A DNA stretch of 64,000 bases from JBBQWT01 sp038210375. Its GTDB lineage: Bacteria; Acidobacteriota; Terriglobia; Terriglobales; Acidobacteriaceae. Below are positions 1 through 9,738 of the stretch, one piece after another; positions within the stretch are counted from its first letter, which is position 1; each line of letters opens with the position of its first letter. The translations under genes and the position numbers were made by a program. Where the stretch lies: positions 1-64,000 of the forward strand of contig JBBQWT010000002.1 in NCBI GenBank assembly GCA_038210375.1, given 5' to 3'. The notes below the pieces were generated by a model. That model saw only the letters and a program-made list of their open reading frames with translations. It was not told where the DNA came from and did not search any database.

Positions 1-1
1 C

Positions 2-1825
2 CATGTCACCAGGACGCTGAAGAACGCGATTGAGCAGGGGCGGGTGGCGCATGGCTATATTTTCAGCGGCCATCGCGGCATTGGCAAGACGACCATCGCG
101 CGCATCCTGGCGATGGCTTTGAACTGCCGCGCCACCGACCGGCCCTCCATCGATCCCTGTGGCAAGTGCGAATCCTGCCTGGAGGTGCGCGCCGGCAACG
201 CTCTTGACGTCATCGAAATAGACGCTGCCACCAACCGCGGGATCGACGAGATCAGGGAATTGCGCGATGCCTCCCGCTATCGCCCCGCCCGCGACCGCTA
301 CAAGATTTATATTCTGGATGAAGCCCACCAAATTACCGAAGCCGCATTTAACGCGCTTCTCAAGACCCTGGAAGAGCCGCCCGGACATGTCATCTTCATG
401 ATGGCAACAACCCAGTCAGAAGACATTCCCCAGACCATCCGGTCGCGCTGCCAGCAATTTAATTTTCACGCAGTGCGCTTCGAAGACATTGTCGGCCAGT
501 TGAAAGCCATCGCCTTGCAGGAGAACATCGCCGCCGACGATGACGCGCTCGCCGTGCTGGCCGAAGTTGGGGATGGCTCGATGCGCGATGCCCTCTCCAT
601 CATGGACCAGGCAATCGCCTGCTGTGATGGCCGCCTGACCGCGGCAACCATCCGCGAACTGGTGGGCGCGGTGCCCTCCGAAGTCCTGGAGCAGATGCTG
701 CACGGTGTACACAACGACTCGAGCAGCGAGGTACTGCGCCACGTCGATGAGCTCCTGAACCAGGGTTACAATCCCGCGCATTTTGCCCGGCAGATGGTGA
801 AATTTTTGCGCAACTCCCTGGTGGCCAAGGTCGCCGGCGCCGATTCTTCCCTCTTGCAGATCTCGCGGGATGAGCGCAACCGGGTCGCCGGAATCGCAGC
901 CAGCTTCAGCGAAGAAGACCTCACGCGCTTCCTGAACATTATGCTGCGGACATTCGATGAGCTGGCATATAAACAGGAGCAGCGTTTCCATCTCGAACTG
1001 GGATTGCTGCGGATGGTGCATGCCCAGCGCATTCTGCCCCTTGAGCAACTATTGAGTAGCGCAGCCGGCTCGACCGGCTCCGCGCCGAAACCTTTGCCAC
1101 GCAATCCTGCCTCCTCATCTCCCGGCCTGAATCCCGCCGGCAGCGAGACCCGCCCATCATGGAAGGCGGCGCCGGCTGAAGCCAGTACCGTGCCTGCGCC
1201 CGAAATCAAGACCCTTGAGCCCGGGTCGGTGGCAAGGCCCTCTGCAGCGCCTCCGGCGACCTCCCCGGGCAAAACCGTGGCGCCGAATCGTAACAGCGAT
1301 ATCGCCGAGAATGTGTCGCCTTCTGCAGCCGGCTCCGCTCCGTTCCCTTCCCCAGTAAGTGCTGCTTTGCTACCGCCCGAGAAAACCAGCCCATCCAACT
1401 TGCGAGATGTCGTGGTCGGCGCTTTAGAACAGGCGCAACAAGGCATGATCGCGAATTTGCTCAGTACCGGAGAATTTATTCTCGAAGGAAGCCAGCTCAC
1501 AATCGAAGTCGGCGTCACCGCCGCAATTATCGGAATCGCCTTCGGTACGGAAGCCAAGCGGATCGCCGAATCCGCGGCAGAGCTTGATGCCGGCCGGCCA
1601 GTGAAGATTAAAGTCGTCCCCGCACCCAGGAACGGCAACCAGCGGAATTCTACTGGCGCAGAAGCACCCGTTTCCGGCGCGGATGTTGCCAGGAGCCGGC
1701 CGGCGACCGCTCCAGCAGGTACCGTGGCCGCTGATGAACCAGTCGTGCGCCACATGCAGAAAGTGTTCGGCGCCGAAGTACGCAGCGTCATCGATCACCG
1801 CAAGAATCGTTCGCAATCGAGGTAG
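2..1825 (+). CDS. dnaX: DNA polymerase III subunit gamma/tau (5' end outside window)
   Basis: Clamp-loader ATPase of the replicative polymerase. The frame is open to the left edge: the first visible codons read HVTRTLKNAIEQGRVAHGYI, the usual DnaX N-terminus, so the true start lies just upstream and the GTG at 44 is internal. Visible residues show the Walker A motif GHRGIGKTT (about 23-31), the four zinc Cys at about 42, 53, 56 and 59, the Walker B box ILDEAH and the sensor TIRSRC. A long Pro/Ala/Ser-rich linker (about nt 1060-1390) leads to a C-terminal tau-like domain. I saw no A-rich slippery site for a short gamma form. ebfC and recR follow on the same strand, a classical arrangement. Confidence 0.97.
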   Translation, partial: HVTRTLKNAIEQGRVAHGYIFSGHRGIGKTTIARILAMALNCRATDRPSIDPCGKCESCLEVRAGNALDVIEIDAATNRGIDEIRELRDASRYRPARDRYKIYILDEAHQITEAAFNALLKTLEEPPGHVIFMMATTQSEDIPQTIRSRCQQFNFHAVRFEDIVGQLKAIALQENIAADDDALAVLAEVGDGSMRDALSIMDQAIACCDGRLTAATIRELVGAVPSEVLEQMLHGVHNDSSSEVLRHVDELLNQGYNPAHFARQMVKFLRNSLVAKVAGADSSLLQISRDERNRVAGIAASFSEEDLTRFLNIMLRTFDELAYKQEQRFHLELGLLRMVHAQRILPLEQLLSSAAGSTGSAPKPLPRNPASSSPGLNPAGSETRPSWKAAPAEASTVPAPEIKTLEPGSVARPSAAPPATSPGKTVAPNRNSDIAENVSPSAAGSAPFPSPVSAALLPPEKTSPSNLRDVVVGALEQAQQGMIANLLSTGEFILEGSQLTIEVGVTAAIIGIAFGTEAKRIAESAAELDAGRPVKIKVVPAPRNGNQRNSTGAEAPVSGADVARSRPATAPAGTVAADEPVVRHMQKVFGAEVRSVIDHRKNRSQSR

Positions 1826-1878
1826 GCGACGGATAATACGCCGCTGCATCACCAATTCAAGCTGTTCGGGAGAAGGCA

Positions 1879-2184
1879 ATGTTCGATGGAATCGGCCCCA
1901 AGCAAATGCAGGAATTGATGGTGCAGGCCCGCAAACAAGCTGAAGAACTACAGACATCGATGCAGACCACCATCATCGAAGCGTCCTCAGGGGGAGGCGC
2001 GGTGTCGGTGAAAGTAAACGGGCGGCGTCAGATTCTGGAGCTCAAGATTGACGCCGAGGTGGCCCGCAGCGGCGACCTAGAGATGCTTCAAGACCTCATC
2101 ATCGCCGCAGTGAATGAGGCGGGACGCAAGGTTGAAGAGGCGATGTCGTCGTCGCTGGGTGGAATGTTGAACGGCGTGATGTAG
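1879..2184 (+). CDS. ebfC: YbaB/EbfC family nucleoid-associated protein
   Basis: Small DNA-binding protein of the YbaB/EbfC family, 101 residues, the usual size. The N-terminus (KQMQELMVQARKQAEELQ) forms the expected long helix. The central block (GGGAVSVKVNGRRQILELKI) is the conserved beta-sheet core, and the C-terminus ends SSLGGMLNGVM. A GGAGA ribosome-binding site sits a few bases before the ATG. The position between dnaX and recR supports the call. Known members bind DNA as dimers and are linked to recombinational repair; nothing here shows which sites this one binds. Confidence 0.95.
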   Translation: MFDGIGPKQMQELMVQARKQAEELQTSMQTTIIEASSGGGAVSVKVNGRRQILELKIDAEVARSGDLEMLQDLIIAAVNEAGRKVEEAMSSSLGGMLNGVM

Positions 2185-2255
2185 CCGCCTGTTTGACGTC
2201 GGCGGCTTGTGCGGACGTCCTGTATCAAATGGCTTTACACCGGGAGGAAAACTTA

Positions 2256-2855
2256 GTGTCAAGGTTTGCCGAGCCCATGGCTCGATTGATTGAGGAGCTG
2301 AAAAAACTGCCAGGCATCGGCAGCAAGAGCGCCCAGCGAATGGCGTTCCACATTCTGCGCTCTCCGGAAGAAGACGCGGCCGCCTTGTCAGCGGCGTTGC
2401 TGGAACTCAAGGAAAAACTTCACCTCTGTTCAATTTGTCACAATATTACCGACATCGATCCCTGCATCTACTGCGCCGACACCAACCGCAACCAGCGCCT
2501 GATCTGCGTGGTGGAAGAGCCCACCAGCATTGCCTCGATCGAAAAATCCCGAACCTTTAATGGCTGTTACCACGTGCTGCATGGAGCGATCTCTCCCTTG
2601 CACGGCATCGGCCCCGAGCAACTGCGGATCCCCAGCCTGTTGCGCCGCGCGGAAAGCCGGCAGGTGGATGAGATCATCATCGCCACTAATCCCAATGCCG
2701 AAGGCGAGGCCACCGCCACCTATATCGCGGGGATGATCAAGCCTTCCAAAGTGAAAGTTACCCGGATTGCCATCGGAATTCCCGCCGGAGGCGATATCGA
2801 GTATGCCGACGAGGTCACGATGCGGAGGGCTCTCGAAGGCCGGCGAGATCTCTGA
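2256..2855 (+). CDS. recR: Recombination mediator RecR
   Basis: RecR of the RecFOR pathway, which helps load RecA on gapped DNA. I chose the GTG at 2256 (199 residues, the family size) because GGGAGG at 2242-2247 sits 8 nt upstream; the longer open frame from 2193 has no comparable site. Visible parts, in order, are a helix-hairpin-helix (KKLPGIGSKSAQRMAFHIL), a four-Cys zinc finger (CSICHNITDIDPCIYC), and a Toprim domain opening with ICVVEEPTSIASIE and containing HGAISPLHGIGPEQL. It is the third gene of the dnaX-ebfC-recR unit and converges on the EamA gene 6 nt away. Confidence 0.96.
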   Translation: MSRFAEPMARLIEELKKLPGIGSKSAQRMAFHILRSPEEDAAALSAALLELKEKLHLCSICHNITDIDPCIYCADTNRNQRLICVVEEPTSIASIEKSRTFNGCYHVLHGAISPLHGIGPEQLRIPSLLRRAESRQVDEIIIATNPNAEGEATATYIAGMIKPSKVKVTRIAIGIPAGGDIEYADEVTMRRALEGRRDL

Positions 2856-2861
2856 ACTCGC

Positions 2862-3857
2862 TCACCCCGTTTCCTCCTGCACTTGAATCAACACGGTTGC
2901 CGCCACCACCAGCACCATTCCCAATATCTGAATCGTCCTGATTGGCTCGCCAATGGCCAGGGCGGCAAAGGCAATGGCCGCGATCGGCTCCAGGCAACTG
3001 GTCACGATCGCCCTGGTGGCATCCAGAAATTGCAATCCCGAAAAATAGAGTGAAAACGGCACCAGCACGGAGACGATAGCGAAGATGAACAAAAACATCC
3101 ACTGCCCGCCGGAATAGTGCATGGCCAGCACCTTCCACGGCGGATTGAGCACCGTCCAGAAAATAGTGGCTCCGCAAAGGGCGAAAACGACCACGGCCCA
3201 CCGGTCGTTGCGCTGCAACACCTTATGCCCCGCGATGTTATAAAAAGCGAATGACAGGGCGGCCAGTTGAGCGGCGATGATGCCAATCGTATCCAGCTTC
3301 AACCCCAGGAGATGAGGCAAGGGCGAAAAACCGATAGCCCCGATTGCCACCGCGCATCCCAGCATTGCCAGCACTACCGCCGACAATCTGATCGCGGATG
3401 GCCGCTGCAATCCCCTGGCCACCATGTAAAGCAACACCCACGCGGGGGCGGTATATTGCAGAATGATGGCTGTCGCCACCGAGGTCCGGTCGATGGCCAG
3501 GTAGTAGAAATAATTGGAAGGCGCCAGTCCCAGGATGCCAATCAGCAGGCACCACACAAGGTCCTTCCGCGGCATCCGCAGACTTTCACGGCCGCGCAGG
3601 AGAAGTACCGCCGGCGCCAGCAACAAGAAAGAGAAGGTGGTGCGCGCCTGTGACAAAATCACCGGATCCAGGCGAACGTGACCCGTTCCCCCGGCCCCCA
3701 GCCTCCCCGTAAAAAATGCCTTGCCCAGCGCCGCCGACCCACCCCAGAACAAAGCCGCCGCGGCCACGAACAGATATCCTTTAATTGTCCGAGTCGCTGA
3801 CACGGGCTCGACGATTTCACTTACCGGCGTTGCGTGGTCAGGAGCGGAGTGATTCAT
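2862..3857 (-). CDS. EamA/DMT family transporter
   Basis: Ten-helix drug/metabolite transporter of 331 residues made of two EamA repeats. The first repeat begins at about residue 25 (KGYLFVAAAALFWGGSAALG). The second begins near residue 185 and ends in the typical LEPIAAIAFAALAIGEPI block followed by a last helix. Members export amino acids, nucleosides or other small metabolites; the substrate cannot be read from sequence. Its start overlaps the stop of the upstream glutaredoxin-like gene by 4 nt (ATGA), so the two are probably co-translated. Confidence 0.9.
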   Translation of the reverse strand: MNHSAPDHATPVSEIVEPVSATRTIKGYLFVAAAALFWGGSAALGKAFFTGRLGAGGTGHVRLDPVILSQARTTFSFLLLAPAVLLLRGRESLRMPRKDLVWCLLIGILGLAPSNYFYYLAIDRTSVATAIILQYTAPAWVLLYMVARGLQRPSAIRLSAVVLAMLGCAVAIGAIGFSPLPHLLGLKLDTIGIIAAQLAALSFAFYNIAGHKVLQRNDRWAVVVFALCGATIFWTVLNPPWKVLAMHYSGGQWMFLFIFAIVSVLVPFSLYFSGLQFLDATRAIVTSCLEPIAAIAFAALAIGEPIRTIQILGMVLVVAATVLIQVQEETG

Positions 3858-4117
3858 CTCCGGGGAAAAGCCACGGCCAGCATGGCATCCAACCGCTCAG
3901 GATCGAACCCGATCATGACCTCTTCGCCCACCACTATCGTAGGAGTGGAAAGGCTCTTATACCGCTCTCGCAGCTCATCAAAAGCGAATGGGTCGGCGGC
4001 GACGTCTCTAAGCTCAAACTCCACTTTCCGGCTGGCCAGAAAATCCCTCGCCCAATCGCATGCCGGGCATTCAGGCTGGGTATAAATAATCACCGCTCTG
4101 GATTCTGGCTCTGGCAT
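3854..4117 (-). CDS. Glutaredoxin-like family protein
   Basis: An 87-residue thioredoxin-fold protein. The active site is C-P-A-C in the segment IIYTQPECPACDWARDFL, followed by the cis-Pro block STPTIVVGEEVMIGFDPERL typical of the NrdH/glutaredoxin family. The likely role is thiol-disulfide exchange or dithiol reduction in the cytoplasm. It overlaps the EamA gene by 4 nt and lies 23 nt downstream of the CDF transporter gene, so these three may form one transcript. Which thiol reduces it is not evident. Confidence 0.88.
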   Translation of the reverse strand: MPEPESRAVIIYTQPECPACDWARDFLASRKVEFELRDVAADPFAFDELRERYKSLSTPTIVVGEEVMIGFDPERLDAMLAVAFPRR

Positions 4118-4140
4118 AAGGTTACGGGCGCCCCTCGAAA

Positions 4141-5577
4141 TCAGCGGGAGTTATCTGTCTGCGGCTCCGGATGGATCAGCACCTTGAACAGGTTTGGCGC
4201 TTCTTGCTTGTAGCGGATTTCGAGAGCTGTGGTAATGTCGTGCACCCTGGCCAGGGGCAGATCATCAGCCATGGTGCAGTGACATGAAAGATACAGCCGG
4301 TCTTTGACTTTTTTCACCTCAAGATCGTGAAGGTCTACGATCTCAGGAAATTCGGTCGCGATCATTCGCAACCGCGATTCCAAATCGCTCGCCGCGACGA
4401 CCGCGTCAGTCGCTTCGATGGTGGATGGTTCGCTTTCAATGTGCGTCAGGATCGATGAAATTTCCGGCAGGTCATTGCGCATCTCGCTCTCGATACGGCT
4501 TACCAAACTGTGCGCTTCCTTGAGCGAAAGATGCTCATCCAGCTCCAGATGCTGTTCCACATGCAGCCGGCCTTCGACGTTCTGCACGCTCACGTCATGA
4601 ACATTCATGTTATTGCGGGCAGCCACCGCCCGAACCCGGTCAAAGATATTTTCCTGGCCGGAATCTCGCGGAATCGATCGCACCATCACATCGGCGTTGG
4701 GCAAAAGCCGGTTAATTGCCCGGGTGACGTTGTTCACCACCTCTTCCGACCTTTGAAAGGTCACCCCCCTTCCCAGGCCAACCGATACATCGGCAAAATA
4801 GCGGGTTCCTGCGCGCCGGATTCTCACTTGGTCAACGTTGAGCACGCCTTCCACCCGCGACACCACATCCAAAATACGGTTACGGAAACCCGGAGGCGCG
4901 GCATCGAGCAACGCGTCGATGGTCTGTCGGCCCTGCCGCGAGCTCACGTACAAGACCACCCCGGCCACAACCAGGGCCGCCACCGGATCCGCGTTCCGCA
5001 GCCAGGGAATGTGCTGCCGGTCTCCCCACCACACCATAGCCAGCCCGAAAGCCACGACCCCGCTGGAAAAAATGTCGGTGGAAAAATGAAGCGCATCGGC
5101 TTTCAGTGCAGGACTATCGTATTTCGTGGCGATGGCCCCTAACCTTCGGGCCCGCCAGAAATCCATTCCCATCGAGAAGAACAGGACAGCAAATGCCAGG
5201 ATCGAGGGTTGAATATGAACCTCGTGATAGAAAAGGCGGCTCAAGGCTTCCCATACGATCCAAACGCTGGTGGCCAGCAAAAGGCCGATCTGCAGGAACG
5301 CGGAGAAATTTTCCACTTTCCCGTGACCGTACTGGTGCTGCGCATCGGCTGGCTCGTCGGACACCCGTACCGACAACCAGGTGATGACGGCAGCCACTAG
5401 ATCAAGGCCCGAGTGCGCCGCTTCGGAAAGTATGCCCAGGCTCCCGGTCCCCAGCCCCACTACCAGCTTCAGCACGGTGATCGCCACCGCTGCCAGCACG
5501 GAATTCAGGGCGACTCCCCGCTTTTCCGAACGCATGGCGCCCTGATCAGGAAGCAGAGGGATTTCGGGCGCGGCCAT
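4141..5577 (-). CDS. Cation diffusion facilitator (CDF) family transporter
   Basis: Divalent metal/proton antiporter of 478 residues. The N-terminal membrane domain has six helices and carries the CDF signature near SEAAHSGLDLVAAVITW (the HxxxD metal site, H-S-G-L-D) and a second site HFSTDIFSS. A cytoplasmic dimerisation domain follows (about 220-300). Unlike the roughly 300-residue FieF type, the protein continues with a second ferredoxin-like dimerisation module (about 300-470), so it has a double C-terminal domain. The metal is unknown; Zn2+, Fe2+, Co2+ and Mn2+ are all carried by relatives. It heads the minus-strand trio with the glutaredoxin-like and EamA genes. Confidence 0.92.
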   Translation of the reverse strand: MAAPEIPLLPDQGAMRSEKRGVALNSVLAAVAITVLKLVVGLGTGSLGILSEAAHSGLDLVAAVITWLSVRVSDEPADAQHQYGHGKVENFSAFLQIGLLLATSVWIVWEALSRLFYHEVHIQPSILAFAVLFFSMGMDFWRARRLGAIATKYDSPALKADALHFSTDIFSSGVVAFGLAMVWWGDRQHIPWLRNADPVAALVVAGVVLYVSSRQGRQTIDALLDAAPPGFRNRILDVVSRVEGVLNVDQVRIRRAGTRYFADVSVGLGRGVTFQRSEEVVNNVTRAINRLLPNADVMVRSIPRDSGQENIFDRVRAVAARNNMNVHDVSVQNVEGRLHVEQHLELDEHLSLKEAHSLVSRIESEMRNDLPEISSILTHIESEPSTIEATDAVVAASDLESRLRMIATEFPEIVDLHDLEVKKVKDRLYLSCHCTMADDLPLARVHDITTALEIRYKQEAPNLFKVLIHPEPQTDNSR

Positions 5578-5660
5578 GCGGTTATTGTATCGTTCCGCTG
5601 GATTGGAGCGCTTTCGCCCCCGAAGATGGGAGGGATAGGTCCTTCACAATCAAGGATCGG

Positions 5661-7493
5661 CTACTTGGAAATGCCCGAGGTCTCCGCTGCCGGTTCGGGC
5701 AGCGCCTTCTCCACAATCGCGAACAGCCGGCGGTGGATTTCAGCGATCTGCTCCGCAGGCACTTTGGGCAGGCGGTTGTAGGTGAGCAGGCCATTGAGTT
5801 CCTGCTCGATGTCGGTCAACTGGGTAAAACAAAAACCAGCAAGAAACTTGAGCGAAGAAATACCTTCCATCAAATCGCGGTACTTTTCCAGCAACTGCGG
5901 CGCGTCATCAAAAGAATCGTAAAACTTGTACAGCATGTCGCGATTTTCCGGCGCGATGCCGGCAGGCACCGCCAGAAAGCCGCCCACCTCGGTGAGCATA
6001 ATCGGCTGGCCGCGATAGCGCGATCCCAGCACAAACAAGGGCCGGTTATTGATCCACACGTGGGCGGGAAGCTCGCCCCCGGTGGATGCCTCCTGGTATC
6101 GCTCCCGCAACAGCCGCGCGTTGGGAGTGTAGTCATGAATCGCGCAAATATCGGTGATGTCGCTGTGCTCCCAGCCGTCATTGTCGATCACCGGTCTCTT
6201 GGGGTCGAGGCGCCTGGTCGCCCTCACCATTTGTTCGATAAATGCATATTGGCCGGGATGTTGCCGCAAGCCGGGAAAACCCATGCTCTCGTTGACCGGC
6301 ACCCACGCAACGATGCAGGGATGGTTGTAATCACGCACCAGCGCGCGCCGCCACTCCGCCGAAAGCCGTTCTTCGGCCTGCGAAGACCATTCACGCGCGT
6401 TGGGCATCTCTTCCCACACCATCAGGCCCAGGCGATCGCACCAGTACAGCCAGCGCGGATCTTCGATCTTCTGGTGCTTGCGCACCCCGTTAAATCCAAA
6501 TCGCTTTACCCATTCCACATCTTCACGGAAGGCGTCGTCTGAAGGCGCAGCCAGATAACTTTGCGGCCAGTAACCCTGGTCAAGCACCATGGCCAGGTAG
6601 GTTGGCTTGCCGTTCAGCCACATTTTTCCTTCACGTAACTCGATGTCCCGCATGCCCGCATAAGAGGTGATCTCATCCAGCAACTCGCCATGGCCATAGA
6701 GGCGTATGCGCAGTTGGTACAAATGCGGAGTTTCCGGCGACCAAAGCTTCGCCTCGGGAATGTCCAGGGTCAGCCATCCGGTTGCGGCAGCGGTGTCCTC
6801 AGTCTGCTGGGCCACCACCTCGCCCCCGTCCAGGACTTCAACTTCCAGCTTCCATAAGCTGGAAGGCGCGTGCAGATAGACACTGAGCTCGAAGCAGGAG
6901 CGCTTGATCTGTGGCGTGATCCTGATCTCTTCGATTCGCATCGCCGGCACCGGCTCCAGCCAAACCGATTGCCAGATCCCCGTCGTGCAGTAGTAATCGA
7001 TGTCGTGGGGCAGTCCGGTGGCGGATTGTTTTCCTCTCGGCTGCCGGGGGTTCTGCCGGTCTTCCACCCGCACGGTGAGGCGGTTCTTCTCAAGATTTAA
7101 GTAAGGCGCGATATCGAACCAGAAAGGAACATGTCCCCCCTGGTTGTGACCGACTTCCTGGCCGTTGACCCAGATCACACAGCGATAATCCACCGCCCCG
7201 AAATGCAGGAGAAGGTCCTGGCCCCGCCAGTCCGGTGGAACGTCAAAGGTGCGCGAGTACCAGACAATCTCGTGGACTTCTTTGACGTTGATTCCGGAAA
7301 GCTCGCACTGATAGGGGAACGGGACGATGATTTTGGTAACGGATGGTAAGGCATAATGCCAGCCCCATTCCCGGCCGCGGTTTTCATCGTCAAAAGAAAA
7401 ATCCCATTCGCCGTTCAAGCTTAGCCAGGCGTTACGGACAAACTGGGGACGAGGATATTCAGGACGGGGTGAACTGACTGGTTGTGGTTCCAT
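5661..7493 (-). CDS. Glycoside hydrolase family 2 protein
   Basis: Enzyme of the beta-galactosidase/beta-glucuronidase/beta-mannosidase family, 610 residues from the chosen start. In order it has a jelly-roll sugar-binding domain (LNGEWDFSFDDE near the N-terminus; FGAVDYRCVIWVNGQEVG), an Ig-like domain, and a TIM barrel with acid/base Glu in VPVNESMGFPG and nucleophile Glu in IMLTEVGGF. The barrel also has VRKHQKIEDPRWLYWCDRLG. No signal peptide is seen. I start at the ATG at 7493 because an upstream in-frame ATG at 7565 would overlap the preceding gene by 49 nt; neither has a clear ribosome-binding site. It ends the sugar cassette, so its substrate may be the cell's own glycan. Exact specificity is not readable. 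Confidence 0.9.
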   Translation of the reverse strand: MEPQPVSSPRPEYPRPQFVRNAWLSLNGEWDFSFDDENRGREWGWHYALPSVTKIIVPFPYQCELSGINVKEVHEIVWYSRTFDVPPDWRGQDLLLHFGAVDYRCVIWVNGQEVGHNQGGHVPFWFDIAPYLNLEKNRLTVRVEDRQNPRQPRGKQSATGLPHDIDYYCTTGIWQSVWLEPVPAMRIEEIRITPQIKRSCFELSVYLHAPSSLWKLEVEVLDGGEVVAQQTEDTAAATGWLTLDIPEAKLWSPETPHLYQLRIRLYGHGELLDEITSYAGMRDIELREGKMWLNGKPTYLAMVLDQGYWPQSYLAAPSDDAFREDVEWVKRFGFNGVRKHQKIEDPRWLYWCDRLGLMVWEEMPNAREWSSQAEERLSAEWRRALVRDYNHPCIVAWVPVNESMGFPGLRQHPGQYAFIEQMVRATRRLDPKRPVIDNDGWEHSDITDICAIHDYTPNARLLRERYQEASTGGELPAHVWINNRPLFVLGSRYRGQPIMLTEVGGFLAVPAGIAPENRDMLYKFYDSFDDAPQLLEKYRDLMEGISSLKFLAGFCFTQLTDIEQELNGLLTYNRLPKVPAEQIAEIHRRLFAIVEKALPEPAAETSGISK

Positions 7494-7516
7494 GCGAGAT
7501 AAAGTGTATCCGAAAT

Positions 7517-9727
7517 TTAGCTGGCGACCGAAAACTCGCGGGTCCTCGGCGCCAGGCTTTCGCATTCCTCGAGGAACCTGACGAGCGCATTCTCGAGGGA
7601 CGGCAGCAGCACACCGCGCTCGCTGCCCAAAACGCTATACACCGGACGCTGCGCCCGCAGATTGAGCGACGCGGTGGTGCAAGGTTCGATGGCGGAAGGA
7701 TTAAACCCCGCCAGACTGGCCGCCATCCGTGCAAATTCCAGCCATGAAACTGCGCCCGGATTGGCCAGGTGCCAGATTCCGCGCTCCCCGTCGATCAACA
7801 GGTCAAGGCTGGCATTCACCAGGTCGGGAACGTAGGTGGGTGAGACGATTGAATCGGTGGGTGCTGAGGACTTAGCGCCAGCCGCCAGGGAACGGAAGAC
7901 GCCTGCCAGGAAATTGAAGCCGTCCCAAGGGCCGAAAAATGCGCTGGTGCGCACCACCAGGGATGCCGGGTGTTTTTCCATCACCAGTCTTTCGGCGCCG
8001 GCTTTGCTTTTTCCGTAGGCATTCAACGGAGCCAGGGCATCATTCTCGAGGTAGGGGGCGCGCTTTTGGCCGTCAAATACCAAATCTGATGAGAAGGTGA
8101 CGAATGAAACGTCAAACTTCCTGCACGCTTCTGCCAATGTTGCCGGACCGTCGATATTTTCGCGGCGGCAGACGGCGGTTTCAGTTTCTGCCTGGTCCAC
8201 GCGAACAAAGCCCGCCGCGTTCACCACGGCCCAGGGCTGGTACTCTTCGAAAGCTCGCATTACGCTGTCCGGTTCGGCGATGTCCATCTGCTGTCGATTC
8301 AGCAGTTGGTAAGCCAGTCCGCGGGCTTCACAAATTCTGGCGAACGCCTTCCCTAATGTTCCCGTGGCTCCGGTGATCAAGAGAGGCCGCGATTCGAACA
8401 CGGGTGGTCCCAGCTTGGGCCGACCGACCGGTGAGTATAAGTATCTGACGTCGCGGCGCCACCAGCCCGGCGAATCGAGTACTGGATGGTCAGGGGTCTC
8501 GCCGGTCGCCAGGCTCCGTAACAGACCGGCGATAGCGGTGGGCCGCGGTTCAGGGCCCCTTATATCAAAGACGCCAGGCTCGTAATCGTCGTTGGCTATG
8601 GTCAGGAGGCTGCTCCAGTCAAACGCTCCCAGCAAAGACCAGGCGGTGACCGCACGTATGTCGGCGCCATCGTTTCGCAAACTCTGCGCGCTCTCCCAAA
8701 CTTCCTTGAACCATCGCATTTGTTCGTCGCGCGTACATCCCAGGTGGGCTTCTGTAACCGCCATGGGCAACTCGTATCGCTGCCAGGCTTCACCCAATAT
8801 TTTCTTCGGCCCCGATGGGCCTTCCGCGCACACCCGCACCGCTTCCAGGTCGGCATAGGCGTCGTATCCGTTTCCGCCATGCGTCCGCAACGGATAATGC
8901 CCCATCCGCTCATCCAGAAATCTCTCGCTGGTCACATAATGATTGATTCCCAAAATGTCGGGGGGGCACGGATTGTCGAGAAACCAGCTCAATTCGTGGC
9001 TGGTGATTCCCGCTTCCCTGAGATATTCCCACATGCGGTGGTCTTGATCGATCCGGCCCAGAAGCAGATCGAATGTCAGCCATCGGCGCTCATTTTCGAA
9101 GTCCGCTTGATAAGCGAGATGCCGGGTGCTGAATGTCTTTCCGAGGTCCTCCGTTTGAATCAAACGCGCCGAAGAATTGACCGCGCGGATTTCGCGCATG
9201 GAGAGAATAATGGCCTTGCACTGAATGAGAAAGGCGCGCGCGAAGGTCAACTCGTCGCAGCCATGGGGATACCAATGTCCGTAGAGGCCGCTGAATCGGG
9301 CAGTGGTAAGGGGCTCGTTGACCGGGGTGTAATCGTCGATCCAGGGATAGCGTTCCGCCACGGTGCGGGCATACTCCGCGAGCTTTACCGGAAACGCCGG
9401 ATCGACAAGGCTGGTGAAACGCGGTCCGCTGCCGTGATGCACCAACCCGGCAATCGGACGCACTCCCAGCTCCCGCAGGCGGTTCAGCCGCTGGTCAGAC
9501 CAGCGGAAATCTGCTGATTCCAAGCCTCGCGGCGCGATCCGCTCCCACAACAGCGGGTAGCGCATGGCGCGGATTCCAAGATTCGCAAAGCGATCCAGGT
9601 CGTCAACACGAAGTTCATGACCGCTGCGGGATATTTGATCGAAAAAATCGCCGCCTACACGATTGAGCGTACATTCAATTCCACCCCACAGTTGCAGGGC
9701 GTCGTTATTGGATGAGTTTGTATTCAT
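7517..9727 (-). CDS. Fusion: family 1-like glycosyl hydrolase + RmlD-type sugar-nucleotide reductase
   Basis: A 736-residue two-domain protein. Residues about 10-410 form a (beta/alpha)8 barrel like GH1/clan A: acid/base pair N137-E138 in YTPVNEPLT and a likely nucleophile E326 in MAVTEAHLG. Residues about 445-720 form an extended SDR domain like dTDP-4-dehydrorhamnose reductase: dinucleotide site ITGATGTLGK (451-460), FSSDLVFDG, and the catalytic Y571-xxx-K575 (YGKSK). Both catalytic sets look intact, so this is probably bifunctional rather than a dead fusion. There is no signal peptide. It sits 11 nt after glf and 23 nt before the GH2 gene, which ties it to nucleotide-sugar metabolism or glycan tailoring. 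The actual reaction is not established here. Confidence 0.88.
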   Translation of the reverse strand: MNTNSSNNDALQLWGGIECTLNRVGGDFFDQISRSGHELRVDDLDRFANLGIRAMRYPLLWERIAPRGLESADFRWSDQRLNRLRELGVRPIAGLVHHGSGPRFTSLVDPAFPVKLAEYARTVAERYPWIDDYTPVNEPLTTARFSGLYGHWYPHGCDELTFARAFLIQCKAIILSMREIRAVNSSARLIQTEDLGKTFSTRHLAYQADFENERRWLTFDLLLGRIDQDHRMWEYLREAGITSHELSWFLDNPCPPDILGINHYVTSERFLDERMGHYPLRTHGGNGYDAYADLEAVRVCAEGPSGPKKILGEAWQRYELPMAVTEAHLGCTRDEQMRWFKEVWESAQSLRNDGADIRAVTAWSLLGAFDWSSLLTIANDDYEPGVFDIRGPEPRPTAIAGLLRSLATGETPDHPVLDSPGWWRRDVRYLYSPVGRPKLGPPVFESRPLLITGATGTLGKAFARICEARGLAYQLLNRQQMDIAEPDSVMRAFEEYQPWAVVNAAGFVRVDQAETETAVCRRENIDGPATLAEACRKFDVSFVTFSSDLVFDGQKRAPYLENDALAPLNAYGKSKAGAERLVMEKHPASLVVRTSAFFGPWDGFNFLAGVFRSLAAGAKSSAPTDSIVSPTYVPDLVNASLDLLIDGERGIWHLANPGAVSWLEFARMAASLAGFNPSAIEPCTTASLNLRAQRPVYSVLGSERGVLLPSLENALVRFLEECESLAPRTREFSVAS

Positions 9728-9738
9728 TCCGTCGACGA

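Noticed and set aside
1..60. dnaX as a truncated gene starting at GTG 44
   Set aside because: Conserved N-terminal residues continue in frame to the window edge, so the gene is cut by the window.
766..1791. Minus-strand open frame inside dnaX
   Set aside because: Shadow of the well-supported dnaX frame; Ser/Ala/Arg-rich composition and no motif.
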